Assembly: GCF_003073045.1 (NCBI RefSeq)
Contig: NC_037593.1
Location: 23,369,868-23,433,867, forward strand
Origin: Pomacea canaliculata
Lineage: Eukaryota; Mollusca; Gastropoda; Architaenioglossa; Ampullariidae
DNA length: 64,000 bases
Direction: 5' to 3'
Part shown: positions 48,501 to 62,500 of the stretch, one piece after another
Layout: each line of letters opens with the position of its first letter
How positions within the stretch are numbered: the first letter of the stretch is position 1
Notes under the pieces: generated by a model
The model's database searches: none
What the model saw: only the letters and a program-made list of their open reading frames with translations
Told to the model about the DNA's origin: nothing
Program-made: the position numbers and the translations under genes

Positions 48501-51486
48501 ACACAAAAACACAAACACAAACACACAAACACAAACACAAAACACAAACACAAACACAAACAAACACAAACACAAACACAAACACAAACACACACAAACA
48601 CAAACACAAACAAACACAAACACACACAAGCACAAACACAAACACACACAACACAAACACACACACTACGTATTTTTGAAGATCTGTGGCTTATCGTCAG
48701 TGTTTAACTTGAATTTACGGTTCATTTCATAATCTCTCTTAATCCTGTGGCGTGGATCCGCAGCCATACCTGTAGACTAAAAGGTAGAAACCAGCCTCCA
48801 GTGTACAGCTACAAACGCAGTGACCCTCCCATGAAGTCAGAAGACTGGAACTTCCACATCAACATCCACCTCGGATCGAACTCCTCGCGGTGAGCACACC
48901 CACCACACCTACTCCCCTCCCTCCACCACTAACTCTGTTTACAGCTACCCCCCAGTAGTCCCTCCATTGTGCCGTGCAGCCAGCACATAAACAGCTCCAG
49001 TGCACACCACGAGTAGGAGGGAGAATAAAAGACAAGGGGGACAGAAGGAGGGTCGGGGGGCCGTGTAATGGCCGATAGAAGCGATATCACCGACTGTGAA
49101 AGGCCAGGAGACCTGTGTGTGTGTGTAAGACTGAGGTAAGGAATACGAGTGTCACAGGCACGACTGCTAAATCTCCTTTGCAAGCCTCTTGAATATTTTT
49201 CTAAGCCTCCACTACACCACCGAGAGTGTCGGCTTCCACAAACTTTCATCTAACTGTAGTCTTAAATAAACTTTCCTTCACTCACGATGACATAATTGTG
49301 GACGTTCGCCACATATCTGATGTTTCAGCTTTAGGAAAACATGTTTTGAAAAACGACCACAGAGCAAGTGATTGTGGGGATAGTCATAATAAGGTGTTGG
49401 GATTATGGTTTCTAGGTCAGCAGGAATCCTGAATAAAGGCCTTCCAGTGAATTATTACCTTTTTAGAACCGATCTCTGACATCTGGAGAAAAGTGTGACC
49501 TGCCCTTTCCTTGGTTTGTTATGGCGATAGGGGAGGTTCATCTATTCACATGGGAGTATTGCAGTGGGCGTGGTTCCACGAAATGTTTCTCTTTGTTTAC
49601 CTTGTCGACACACCACTAGTCTCTCTAACACCAGGCGCACCTTAATGTGGTCCGTCACACCGCCGCCTGGTGCACGCGCTGATAAGCAGATACATTCTCA
49701 GGTCCTTTCCTCTGCCCAGCCCCTTCTTCTTTTTTTTTTTTTTTCTTTCCTTCGCTGATCATTTGTTTCCCGTAGTTTTCTAATTAAATTTGACCCTGAG
49801 GGTCCTCGACATAAAGTTAATGAGAATCTTTCGTCCTGTCCTCACCCTCGGCAAAAAAGATACACAAACGGGTTTAAAGGATGTAAGTCCTGCTTGGTGC
49901 TGACACGAAAATTATACTTTGTAGGCAATATTTTAATTGTCTGGACTGGTTCATATTTTGTTGGTTTATCAGCGAATTTTCTAAATTTTCTGTAAAACAG
50001 CATAGCAGTGAACACACACACAACCTACATTAACAGTGAGATGTAGTAGACACATTGGTCAGTTCTGTACAGTATTACATCAGTTAGCACTCATTGTGTA
50101 TGGCAGACTCAGTGGTTCTGTGTGATAACAACTTCAGGTGTTGTGTTGTGTTATCAGTCACAGATCAGCCAGTCCAGTAAAAGTAGACACTGATATGTGT
50201 TGAGTACCAGACCTGAGTGCCAGACCCTTCTACAGACTCAGATTGTGGAATTCGTGCCTGGAAAAACCAGGCTGCACTTAGAAATCCCAACACAAACAGT
50301 GTGACAAGAGTTTCCAAGATGTCTAACTGTTCTCTGGCTTCACTTTTTTCTCTAAAGCCCGTTGCTGACAAACCGTCCTGCGCCGCTTTTTGAAACCGTT
50401 GGTTTACGGTCAACAAGGCAGATATTTACCAGCTTGTGTCTGAAACCTTTAATTTTTTTTAAGATTTCATTTTGCCGAGATCAGACTTAAAGTGAGTATT
50501 TTTTCTAAACGAAAAACGCAAAAAGAAAATAATCCTGTCCAGGAACTATAAAAGTAGACAAGCATCCTTCCTTCATTCTCTCTCTCTGCCCATCACTGCA
50601 GGTTGTTACACAATAGCTCTCTCTGACAACAAATAATTATGGCTTTATCATGAATTTCACTGGCGGGCGTTGAGATGAAAGTATTTGTTACCCGGACAGT
50701 GAGATGATGAATCATCGCTAAACTGTATGCAGGTGAATGCCTCATCACTATACCAGTCAACTATAGCAGCTGACTACCAAATCGCTATACCCCTCAACTA
50801 CATCAGTTGATCATTAGCTGACCTAATGACCCTTAATTCCTCCCCCATAGTGTCATTAGTGTAACCAAGCTATGTCAGTCTAGCGACCAACATCTCCCTG
50901 TCCGCCAACAGACCAACTGACCATCTCTCTATCAGCCAACAGACCAACTGACCATCTCCCTGTCAGCCAACCAACAGACTGTTTCATCGCATTTTCGACG
51001 AACTCTCACTACTGACACTTTGCCGTGCTCCTACAGTCACTGCTTTACCATCACTAACACGTGATATTTCAAAAACTTACTATCTCACCCTCGTAATAAT
51101 TGGAGGAGGCTCTTTTCCAATGACCTGCTGTCATTCGTGATCGTCAATAAGCCTCACTGGACGGATGGGCGAGTTGTCCAGGAATGTAAAGCAAAGTGTA
51201 TTGACTAGGGGCATGGGAGCTTTGAACCATCTGCACTTTAGTAATAATAACTTGTCCTACTCGCTACTCGCGCTAAAAATAAGATGTTTGTACACTCATT
51301 GCTCGCCCACAAAATGAGCGCCCAGACAGCAGGTCGACAGCTTAATTAAAATAATCAGTCCAGGTGGGATGACACAACTCACACAAGCATTTACGCACAT
51401 AGACACACAAACAAACGCACCAACACTCAAACACGCACACCCATACATACTCCACACGCGCGCAAACTAACTTGCGGACTCACCAT
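43961..51486 (-). CDS. EF-hand protein with Ser/Glu/Lys-rich repeat region
   Basis: Not a family I can name. Exons in order: probably 51486-51484 (ATG at the exon end), then 46699-46573, 46324-45583, 45416-45278, 44931-44786, 44532-44403 and 44001-43961 (stop). Exon 2 codes ADEEIVESAL and four GEP units, exon 3 a long acidic/basic SEK-rich segment, and the last four an EF-hand module. DKDHDGRFDFSE, formed over a splice junction, is a textbook calcium loop; FDKHKGNQISRREF is a degenerate one. The protein ends FVDFLINTSNGE. Splice phases fit except inside exon 3 (at least three frame jumps) and exon 4 (two missing bases near RYMGE), which look like assembly indels. If exon 1 is wrong, translation could start at an in-frame ATG at 46711 that has an upstream stop. 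It is probably cytosolic or nuclear: no signal peptide or membrane segment is seen. Confidence 0.75.
45458..45550. repeat. (ATT)n(GTT)n(ATT)n microsatellite
   Basis: A triplet run in the intron between EF-hand gene exons 3 and 4, ending about 30 nt from the exon 3 donor (45582-45577). Confidence 0.95.
45992..46324 (-). repeat. Coding tandem repeat, SEK-rich unit of about 45 residues
   Basis: GACCCTGATTTCTT (plus strand) starts at 45992, 46131 and 46261. Each unit codes, on the minus strand, KSGSEEEEGSDSKSEKKKK and SKEGSDSESEKKEK segments. The spacings of 139 and 130 bp are not multiples of three, so frames slip between units. More diverged copies reach down to about 45720. Confidence 0.8.
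48446..48667. repeat. (ACAC/AAACAC)n low-complexity tract
   Basis: CA units mixed with AAACAC hexamers over about 220 bp. All long Cys/Val and Thr/His frames here are artefacts of this tract. Confidence 0.95.
50886..50978. repeat. 31-bp tandem repeat, 3 copies
   Basis: GACCAACTGACCATCTC followed by CCTGTCAGCCAACA recurs three times with a few changes. Confidence 0.8.
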
Positions 51487-51650
51487 GACGACGGTCGGAG
51501 GGCCGTAGGTGTCTCAAGGGCGCACGACGAGCGAGCAGACGAGAGTTGCACCACTTCAAGGAGTCGGCGAGACTGTGGTGGTGTCGGCCAGAGCGTCTGC
51601 CACGATCCTCACAGCTCAGGTGATCATCCACTGGGCGGACGGTACAGGTG
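51484..51650 (-). other. Candidate first exon (5' UTR plus ATG) of the EF-hand gene
   Basis: On the minus strand GACCGTCGTCATG is followed at once by GTGAGTCCG, a strong donor, so the exon would end with the start codon. Joined to 46699 it gives MADEEIVESAL in phase 0, a natural N-terminus. The right edge is approximate. It is inference: no transcript is available. Confidence 0.45.
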
Positions 51651-54600
51651 AGACAAGCGGCTACCTGGCACAGGAGACCAGGGTGGGGTATAGGGAGAGC
51701 AGGCGTAAAAACAGTCTTTGCCCGGAGACCCCCATTGTGTTTTGTTTGCTTGACTACGAGACTGTATACGTGGAAACGTGCTGTGAGCTGTGTGGTGGTG
51801 GTGGTGTGGTGGTGGTGGGGTGCGTGCGTGAGCGTGTGTGTATACGGGTGCGCGCATAATTGTGTATGGATGTAGGCGTACATACATTGTGTCACAACAG
51901 CGGAATCGTAAGATTTCGAGTTCGGGTCCCACCCAGGCCACACACATTTTCTGTGAATGTGACGCCAGTTCATAGAATAGGCTGTCGGGGATTTCCTCCA
52001 CTTGCCGAAATTACCGCTATAGGTGTCAGCACTTACCTGCCACAAAAACTAACAACGTGGACGTGATATACATAAAGTAACAATTATCAACAGGTAGATA
52101 TACATACAGTAACAATTAAACACAGCGTGATATACACAACCTATCAATTTTTCTCAAATATTCCTGTCGTCTAACGGGAAGTTACTATGTTGCGTATTTT
52201 AATTTTGTATGTAAGCATATTTATTTTTATTTTATTTTACCCGCTTTGTGTTACTGATGGCATCAAGTGAACAAGGAAATCCGAGCTAATGTTGAGGTGT
52301 TTACTATGTGCGGCCAATGCTGGTGTCAGAGTTTGAGAGGAGAGTGAGATGGGGACATGTGTGGCGGCAACTGTTCTCTTCCCCTTCGTTGCAACCATCG
52401 TCAACTTGCAAGCCAAGCGGGATGACACGCAGTTAGATGCGACAGCAAGTTTCATCTCCAATCCTCAACAGTTAGAGAAGGAACATCACAAGTAAGACGA
52501 GGATCAGAGTAAAAGTCTTCTACTACTGACACGACTGATGCCATGTATGACACTTAGGGACAAGCTTGACTCATAATTATGAAGTGGTTGATTGACAGAT
52601 GATTACAAGATCTTAGTTGGATGAATACGTGGCAGAATTCAACGCAGATAACTGTGGAATCCCCCAAATTTCAGTTAGGTTATGTGGTTTCTGTGGTTTC
52701 TATATTGATATCGCACTGGATAGAGAAGCTCCCACAAAAGGAAAATGATCCTTTTCATTGTGTGTTGTCAATGAATGTACATGTCAGATTGTGTGGTGTG
52801 ACAATCCTGTCTGTTGGCCAACACAATATGAAACTGCACACCAAGACATCACAAACGCAACAAAGTGCATTAGAGACATTTATTACACCAAGAAATTGTA
52901 CACATCACTTCAGTTGTTCGCTTCACTCATGCATGCCAGCTCCAGCAGCTAAGATGGACAGGACTGGGCTCAGGGTCCAGTGTGTTGTCAGAGTGCAGCA
53001 GTCTCAAGACTTGCTGACATAATTGTGCCCCATCCCTTTCCATGGGCTGACACTGTTTCATTCATCGGTAATCAGTAACTATGTGAGCAAACAGCTGACT
53101 ACATCTAACTGCAGACAAATATTAATCACGGATACTAGGAGTCACTCATTTCTGGCTGCTAATAAATGACAAGAATCTGTATGCAGATCATCAGGTCAAC
53201 AAACCATTGGCTATCAGTGAAAAAAAGACCTAACAGATAGTATAATGGTAAACTATTTCTGTGTATTATATGATCGTAATGATCACAGCCAAGAAAATGT
53301 TTCGTTATCATTTATAAAGCAGTGTCTAATACAGATCAGTACAAATATCCTGATTATTCTTTATATATGATAAACTGTAACATATGTAGTCCATACCATC
53401 AAAAGCTGCCATAAATTCAACTACAATATTGATCTATGGGTATTTTAAAAAGGTCAGCAATGATGACTTCCATTTAAAGTTCACTTCATCTAATTTTCAT
53501 CTACAGGACAGCACATGGCATGTGAAAATACAAACACAAAAGAGGAAGATGTGTTCCTGAGTACACACACACACAATTTTAATAAATCAGTGGTAACCTG
53601 TGCTGTGCCTTACATGTCAATCACAAAAGCAGTTTGGTTACTAACAGGAAGTGCTTTGTGCTCAAGTAACTCTTTTGTATCAAAAGCAGTTGATTATTTT
53701 TTAAATTAGGAAAATGTTTTTTTATGTACTATAACTAGATAATGTGACACAGCAACCAATTCAGGCAGGCTGCTTACAAATGTTTTGAGAGAGGAAAAGG
53801 GGAAAAAGTGCACAGTATTTTCAATTATTGATGATTATATAAAATTTTTAAATCATCTGTAACAACAAATATATGGCCACCAAATGTCAGAGTTCATGAA
53901 ATATAAACAAGTGCCGATTAGAACTTATTTGTAGGATATTTAAATAAGGACCCTGTCATACAGTTCACATTTATGGACAGCACAAAGGATGCTTTAAAAA
54001 AAAATTATGAGCATTTTATTTCAACAGTATTATTGTATCCTACAATTCTTTTACTGTGCAACAAAAAAACATCAACTAATCCAACCTCACAAAAAAAAAA
54101 ACGACAAAAACGATTTCTGTATATGACAAGCTGATTTGCTACAAAATATGTTGTGTAAAGAAACGAAATACAAGAAAAATATTATGCCATTATTTTCTTT
54201 CTTATTGTCTTATTTCTGTATGAAACTGAAAACAGGGGTCAGGCAAATTAAGGCACAATTGTTTTCTCTGCCATTTACACAGTGTAACAAAATGTTAGAA
54301 GGCATTACATATAAATCCCTATATGTTTTATTCTAAAAATATGTAGGATATTATCAGTGTTATGTGACAACATTATAAAAATGCCACAAATATAGGAAAA
54401 CTGACCCACTTAGTACTTGCAGCACAAACAACATTTTCAGGACAATTTAGACAAGGGCAAACTTGGTTTTAATAAATATTCTGCTTATATTTAAGGGTTG
54501 ATAATGTGCTATAAACTGAGTGAGCAGAAGTGACATACAATGCTCACTGTAGCCACAATGGCTTACTCCCTTCACACATCAAACACAACACTGTGAGCAA

Positions 54601-55859
54601 AAAAGATTACACAGTCACAAACTAACATTTAATGTGACATTTTCCCTTTCTGATCGCACTCTGGAATGGGAACATGAACAGCAGCGTACTATTTACATAA
54701 CAAACATGCTGAGTTCAAATATCACACTCTAGCACGTCCACACAAAAACAGCATAACATATTTTCTTGAAAAATTTTCACTGGAAGCTTTGTTTTCAATG
54801 GAAAAAATCCAAATTCAAAATGAAAATGTCTTTTTTTAACTCTATTTGATTCTATAGCACAGCACAGCAATTTTTAATACTGCTTAGTATTAATACACAG
54901 CATTTTAACACTTTCTTCAAATGAACCAGCAGTCTGTGTTCTCACTGTGAGACTATATAATCTATACAGTGAGACTATATAGCATATGCAATTTAAGCCA
55001 CCTTTCTCTGGCAGATAATTCTTATATCATGCAGCCATCGGATGCAATCACATGGAAGTATATACACAAAATCAGTCCCAACAAAAATCCCCTTTAGTAA
55101 AGGACAAAACAAGCATTTACACACCAACAACATTGCCATTTATCCTACCAATGCACACAATATTGCAGTTACCTAATTGTTCACTTAATTCAGTGAACTT
55201 CAGTCACTCAACACGTCTACAGTTCTCACCACTCCTACTGTTAGTCTGGAGAGAGTAAGCACTCAATACTCAAAAGACTGATTTAAGAGAATGCAATAAG
55301 AATAAAGAAATCTACTTGCATAAAGTAAAAGACTTTATTTCAGCTGTAGCAGCACTGGAACAGATTTGGGTACCTGAGGATGAATTGACATAATAAATAA
55401 AGTGCATGTGTGTATTTAGTTCTGATTAGGTGCAGCTTAAAAAAAGGTCTTAAGCACTGGCTATTCTCACTATTTCTCAGCTGTTTCTGTAGGCCATGCA
55501 CAGATGTAACCAGTTTTTAAGAATGTGGGAGATAAATAATGTATTAAACTATTACTTTATCAAGATAGGGTCAAAACGTTAATAAACTATCAAGAAAAAT
55601 AAGGTGGTTCAAGCATCAGCTACTATCAGACTTAAATCAGTAATGTCTGATTCTAGGTCAGATTAAAACCTTTATTACCATGTCATGATTAAAATCTGTA
55701 TCCCCATCTCAAGATAAACTCCCATTTTCTGTTTTAAGCATATGGCAGAGACTGTGCTATCCCATTCCCATGAAGCCACTGCTATTTCAGTGGTACTGGG
55801 AGGGAAATGATTCATAATATTTTTGCCTCAAAGCAAAAAAGTTTAAAGTGATTATTATA
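51651..55859. other. Spacer between EF-hand and WASHC2 genes
   Basis: AT-rich DNA with no recognised gene. The frame at 52621-53022 on the plus strand looks like ordinary spacer or decayed repeat. A GGT/GTG-rich tract lies near 51790-51835. Confidence 0.5.
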
Positions 55860-56315
55860 CAGTGGTTCTCAAAGTGTGGTCTGTGGACCACATGTGGGCC
55901 GCATGCTTGTCAGGCGGTCTGTAGCTGACAGTCCTCATATGTCAGCAAAATGATGTTTAAATCATCAGATACACTAATCAGTCCAGTATTGATTTTACAC
56001 GAGCTTTCATTCGATGCTCATTTGCATAAAATGCTCGCTTACCAACTAAGTCTTTATGTCACAGCACAAGCATTGTGTCTTGCAACCGAGTCATCCGTTA
56101 CCCTTAGTAACGCAGTGCACTACCTTATTTTTAATTTTTATGTGTACTTTGCGAAGTTTGTAATTTTATGTAAACTTTTACTATACTACTGTCACAAAAG
56201 TACATTTAGTTTTGAATTGTAATGAACCAAATGCAGCAATTTAAAATTGAAATTCAAGGTACAGAGTGATTTTAGGCCTTGGTGGTCGCAGTCCGAAATA
56301 CTTTGAGAACCACTG
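55860..56315. mobile_element. Non-autonomous hAT (Charlie-like) element, 456 bp
   Basis: The left end CAGTGGTTCTCAAAGT is matched by the right end ACTTTGAGAACCACTG, an inverted repeat of 16 bp that is the classic terminus of the hAT-Charlie group. The interior has no transposase; the 90-residue frame inside lacks hAT motifs. The 8-bp flanks (TTATTATA and ATGTAGAT) do not match, so the target duplication has decayed or the edges have shifted by a base or two. Confidence 0.88.
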
Positions 56316-56506
56316 ATGTAGATCATTTGTCCCGAACAAATTTTTGATGTCTATTTTTGCGACCTCAAGACTATAGCATAGCACTAACACAATATCAGAC
56401 CATCCTCAACACCAAACAGCGTTTTCTAACAATTACTTTATCACAGATACAGATACACTGTCTTGATCCTTGACAACCTAAATTGAGTTGCATCCTTCAC
56501 TTCTAA

Positions 56507-59500
56507 TTACTTTCCAGCCAGATTAAGGGGGTCATCAAAAATGTTATCAGTGTTTGTTACTGCGGCTCCTTTGGTAGATGATGCCTTCTTTTTTGACTTG
56601 GGTGCAGCAGGGGATGAATCAGCAAAGATGTCATCTGGAAATAAGTCACATTATTTAATGTGTAAAATTGCAAGAGAGAAAAAAATGGAAAAAACTCAAT
56701 TTTATGTTTTGTCCTATATTAGAAAGAACCGTATGATTTAATGTGTTTACTGGCTTTGTTACATCAGGTATAGCTTGTATGTAAGATCTTGAAAATGCAT
56801 CTTAAATTCCAGGTCTCAGGTCCAAGTTAATTTTGCTAAGTTTGGTCTGAATAGCCAACTTGCCACTTGAGACTGTAGCTTAAAACTCATTTTCAAGACC
56901 TTGTATGTACACGGCCATTTGTGGAAGTTAAACTGAAAAACACGGCTTAAATTCAAGACCTCACACGAAACCAAGTCCCAGAATAGAACCCAAACATAAG
57001 CATGGCAAATGGCTGTAGGGCCCTAAGAGATAAACATCTGCATCGCAAATGACTGCATTTGTCACACCAGTTTTCCAGAATCTGTATATTTTCTCCCAGG
57101 AATGCCCACCCCTCAGCCAGTTTTGTCAGACATGTTACCCTCTATTTGTGCGGCATACTTTTGACAGCCTTAGATCACTTTCCTGACATACCTTCTTAAT
57201 GGCAGTCACAGCTCTTAAGAACTATCTGAGTATCTTACTTGAGAACAATTTTGCAATTGCAATTCCTAATGCTGCCAGAAGGCAAGCTATGGCAGAACAC
57301 AGCAAACACTCACCAATGTCTGTCTAATACAGCCATAAAGTAAGCTATGGCAGAAAAAACACTCACCAATGTCTTTCTGCTCAACTACTTTCTTCTCTGT
57401 TGTCTTCTTTTTCTTTTTGTTTTCTTTTGGTTTGGCTGCTGGCAGGTCAGCAAAAATGTCAGTATCATCTTTGAAAAGGGTCTCGTCTTTTGTTACAGCT
57501 TTTTTGGGCCGCCTGCGCTCACTTGCTGCTGGTGTCGTAGAGCTGGCAAAGATGTCATCCTCCTGTATAGAGGAAGAGACAAAACAGTGACACTGCTATC
57601 CTCTCTTGGCAACATGAGATACTGCTATGCTACGTCTTTCTATGCTCCTAAGCATTTTGTAATTATATCCTATTGCCATTTTCTCTTATATGATCAACAA
57701 CAGTAAGTTATAACCTGAAAAAACAGGGTTAAAGTTTGTGGACAGGCCTTACAGTTGTAACACATCAGTTTGCATTACAGAGGTCCACCAGCCTATTCAT
57801 CTGATTAGTTCATATTAATCTTTGGGTAGCAAAAAGTGCTTACCTTGGTGTGTTTTGTCTGGGCTATTGTTTCCGTACTGTCAATGCTTTCTGCAATTTT
57901 TTCTTTCTTTGCTGGAAGATATGAAAGCTCAATTAATTTGGGGGTGTGGGGCTCAATCACTCTGGTTCCATTCCTATTCACCCATAATGCTCCCAATCAT
58001 GTTTTCTTATTCTTCAATGAAAAGCATAAAAACTCTTTCATCTCTAAGTACATAAATGCTTTTAAGGTCTTCAAAAGTAGCTGTTTGTATAGTAATGACA
58101 CTAATGAATTCAATCAAATCAATCAATCACTCCTCTCTGTGCAGTCTGGCATGTGAGGTGACAACAGGGGACCTCCATATAGTTCTGTTTGCTGCTACTG
58201 TGGGGGCTGTTTCAAGCAATAGACCCCTGCTATTAAGGTCCTTCTCAATAGTTCGTTACCATGTTTCTTTGGGCCTTCTTCTGTTCCTCTTTCCTTACAG
58301 TGTCTATCACAGTTCTGGGAACTGAGTCTGGAGGAATGTAGTACACGTGACTTAGCCATCACCAGGCCAGCAATTGAATTGCTTCTGCCAAGGTACACAC
58401 CCCTGTCCTATCTGGTAGCTCTTCATTCAAGATGGTGTTGGGTCAGAGGATCTTTTGTATGCACTGCAAACACTTGGTTTGGAACACTTCTAGCCTTTTC
58501 TTGATGAAGGCTGTGGTCTTCCAGCAATCTAACCCCTAAAGGCAAACACTATAAGGAAGTTGCTTATGAAGATCCCAATCCTTCTGTGGATGTTGAGGCC
58601 AGCAGATCTCCAGATGGGGTTAAACATTGCAAAAGCTTGATAGTATGAAGATATTGAGTACTCTTGAGAATATAAAAAATTTTATCATATGAAGCTGCAA
58701 AAGGGTGATCATCACTTAAGTTTATTAAATGCAACTTGTTGTCACTGCCGAAGCAATGCAACATGGTAGAGTGGAATCCACCCAATAGATCCGAACAATT
58801 TGCACTTTAAAATACCATTGTATACAATCCAATTGCAAACCAGAAGAGGACAAAAACAAAGCAGAATCACATGTAAACATGAAGGTCCAACGCTTTTATC
58901 CAAATTGAAGCACAACCACAAAAACACAAAATCAGCGAAAGCCAGCCCCTTTAGCCTGTTAGGCAAAGGGACAGAACTCTTCTATCTCTTAAAAAGACTC
59001 ACCTTTCTTTGCATTTAGACTGGAATCTGCAAAAATGTCATCATCTTCAACTGTTATCTTAGGAATTTTTGTTGTTGTTGTTGATGATGATGAACTTGAT
59101 GAGAACAAGCCATCTTCATCAGCATCTTTTGAGGAAGCACTGGTAACATTTCTCTGGGAATCCATGGATGGCTTTGATTCAATACTTCCAAACAAATCAA
59201 CAGCAGCAGATTTAGGTTTGGAATCACCAAATAAATCAAGCTGATTTTTGGGTTTTGACTTGGAAACACTGAACAAATTATCATCATCATCAAGCACAGC
59301 AGGTCTTGTTGCTGGCTTTGACTCTGCTTTAGTTGCACCACCATCCAGTTGTTCTTTGCTAATTGAATCTTCCTGCCGGACTGCCTGCTTAACAGGAGGC
59401 TTAAAGGCTGATGGTCCTTCTGAGAAAAGATCATCATTGCTGAACAAATCTTTCACTTCTGGCACATCTAGCTCCTGACCAGGAAAAGAAGGTAACTCTG

Positions 59501-62500
59501 GTGATGTTGGGGTTGTGGCATCCTCAAAACTGATGCCAGAGGTCAGAGCTGCCTTTTTCCGAGCTTTGCGACTTTGTGGTCTTCGACGCGAAATCACCTT
59601 TGCTCGGTCCTGTTGGAACAAAATGAATTTGTACTCACAATTGGCTGTTTACAGTTTCTGAGATTTATTTTTTAACATTAGAAGAAGCTGTGAAGAACGG
59701 TTTGTTTAAATAAAAAGCTCATGTTAATATATTTGCCTGCATATTATGACTATAAACATGTCAATATATTCAATAAACATAGTACCACACAATGTGCTAC
59801 ATGCACACAGGTACATGAAAACATCCTTTATCTATCCATTTATCACTCTCACACTTTCTCTCTCTCACTCACACACATTTTCTGAGAGACAAAGAAGTTA
59901 CTTTTGAAGCACTCTGGAGAGTGCTAACATCTGCAGGGTCATCAAAATCTACACCTCCAGGATCCGTGTCTCTGTTAGGCGGCAATGCGCCTGGGAGCAG
60001 AGCTGCAGGGTTTAACCCAAGATTTTTCTGTTCATGGAACAAAAGTTTTGTTACCGACCTCAGAACATGAATCATCTTAACAGTGCAGACCACACTGAAT
60101 GTAATAACTCATTAAACAGTAACGGAACACATTTATGACTCTTGTATCTGCAGCAATGTTTTAAGATATACTGGTGGAAGTACCAGCTCCTTAAGATATA
60201 CCGGAGTAATTTCATTCCTGTCGCCTATGTTACCTACACAAGGCAACAACCATGAAAAGACCTGGACTTCACAACAAAAATACAGCACATTCACCAAAAA
60301 AAACTCAGCTTAATGCATCACGTACACTGCATGCAAACAAGCAAGCAAACAAGCAGTTAACCTGCAACAATAAAATGCACTAGCTACAAATATACAAGAC
60401 CCACAAAACAAAATCACACCTGTAAGCTGCCTATCTTGCCTTTAGGTGGTTGGGGTTTAGAAAAACTTCCAGACTTCACTGCTGATCCAGGCTAGAAAAC
60501 AGAACACCAAAGCACTAGACACATAAAAACTGTGCAACACCCATGCTAAAAAAACAAAGCAGAGAATTCAGGAAGGTTTAAAGCATCAAATCAAAAGCAC
60601 TAATAATTCTCTAAAATTATTCCTTGAGCTCTTGAGAAAATCTGCCTTTTATCAGGGATTGAAAATAGCTCCTCCCCTGTCACACTCCATTCCAGAAAAA
60701 CATGGGCATGCACATCACACTTGTGTATGTGTTTATTTATGTGTATGTTGTTTATTTTTTGATGGAGGTATGGATGACTGAGGTTAAGAAAACTAGACTG
60801 TTAGCTGTACTGACATCAGTGATGGAACAACCCACTCTTGCCATTCTTAGAGATTTCATGTCTGATAAACACCATGACACAAGTATGAGAGAATGCTGAA
60901 AGTCCAAGATAGCGTCAAAGAATAGGATGAATAAAACAGGGTAAAACAAAGTCTTGAAAGTTTGTTATAGCATCAAGTTCTCATATTTTGTGCAGCAACT
61001 GAAGAAACAACAGAACATGCTTCTACAGGAATCCAGCAAGTGGTAAGCCCCCAAACCTGTACACAATATCATGCAACTGTGGCTGTTCTTTCTTAACCCA
61101 ACTACTCAAAAGCATTCCACATTAAAAAAAAGTAAATAAAGCACAATATCACAATAATGCAAGCAGAGAAATATTGGTTGACAAAACAACGGTAATAATC
61201 TCACTTTTTCCTCAAACAGATCTTCTGAGGACACAGGTGACAAAGGAGACTGCAAATCACCTGGAATAGCAACAATATTATCTGAAACATATCTATTACT
61301 CACAAGTTTCAAGTGCAGTATAGGAATAAAGAACACCAAAGCACAGAACATTCAAAACTAAAGGAAAATCTGTTACGCATGATCCCAAAGCACACAGGAC
61401 CAGGAAAAGAAATACCAAGAGAAGAGAGGTGAAAACTGTCCATCATGAAAGATATTCATTAAAAGCAACAAATAAGTTTTGATTCACTGGCCTTCCTTTT
61501 AACATCCAGATACAGGCAAATTTAAAGAATTTTTTCAAAATTAAACATGACATAAAATTAAAAAAGAATTTAATAATAAGAATCATAATAAATAATAATA
61601 AATGCAAAATGTGTAAAGCTCATACTCACACTCCTAATGAGTATGCTCTTAGCGCCTAGGAACATCTAGATAAACTAAAATCTTCAAATCAACGTCTTCC
61701 TGCTTCCAGGTTAACTAGTATGCAACTCTATTCAAATATGGTTCACCTAGTCAAATGATAAAAGTTTGAGTTTTTTGTTGTTTTTTTGTACAAAGTTTTG
61801 GGGTACATATTATTGAAGATGATGAACAAGCCTATGTGAACTGGATAGTTCCTGAACAGGTTGCACATATTTATTCTCAATAGCCTAAAAGAGTCAACAC
61901 AATGGATCCACTTTGTCCTCTTCAATATAAACATCTTATGTTGCTAAAACAATAGTGTGTTGATTCATAAGCAATTTCATGTTTTGCTTCTTGAAATTCT
62001 TTTGTAAATACCTTGTTCCCATACTAACAGCAAACTACGTTCACTTACTGGGTGTCTCAGATAATGGTGATGTATCCTCATTCTGTGAGGCTGTCCTCTT
62101 TTTCAGCTCTGCCAAAGGCCCCAGTCCTCCAAATAAGGCAACGCCCCCTGTTGGCTTTTTGAAAGGCTTTGTGTCCTAGTATGAATGACAATGAAAGCTC
62201 TGTGTTATCAAGTTCAACCACATGAACTTGCTGCTACATAAAACATAATGACTTAAAATAATGCTTTAGAATTTGTTTAGAATGCTTATAAGAAAAAAAT
62301 TTTGAACAGAAAAGAATATGTCCTGAAGTCATGTATGCATTCCTGGTTTGACTTTTGTCAACATTAAATAGTAACTGCACAATAAATCTATTCTGAAGAT
62401 TGCTCTTTTGTATAAGTTTTTGATTAGTGAAGAAATCTGTTGTGGACATATTTCAGCATAAAGTGGTGCAGAAATAGACATTGCTATGTTTAAAGAATAT

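Larger units (their letters stand above)
46712..51483 (-). other. Probable intron 1 of the EF-hand gene
   Basis: If the ATG exon at 51484 is right, this 4.8 kb stretch is its first intron. It holds a CA/AAACAC repeat at 48446-48667 and a short tandem repeat at 50.9 kb. No other exon was recognised on either strand. Confidence 0.45.

Noticed and set aside
52621-53022. Possible BED-type zinc finger or transposase remnant
   Set aside because: The His/Cys pattern around GQHNMKLHTK is only faintly similar and needs frame changes; not enough to call.
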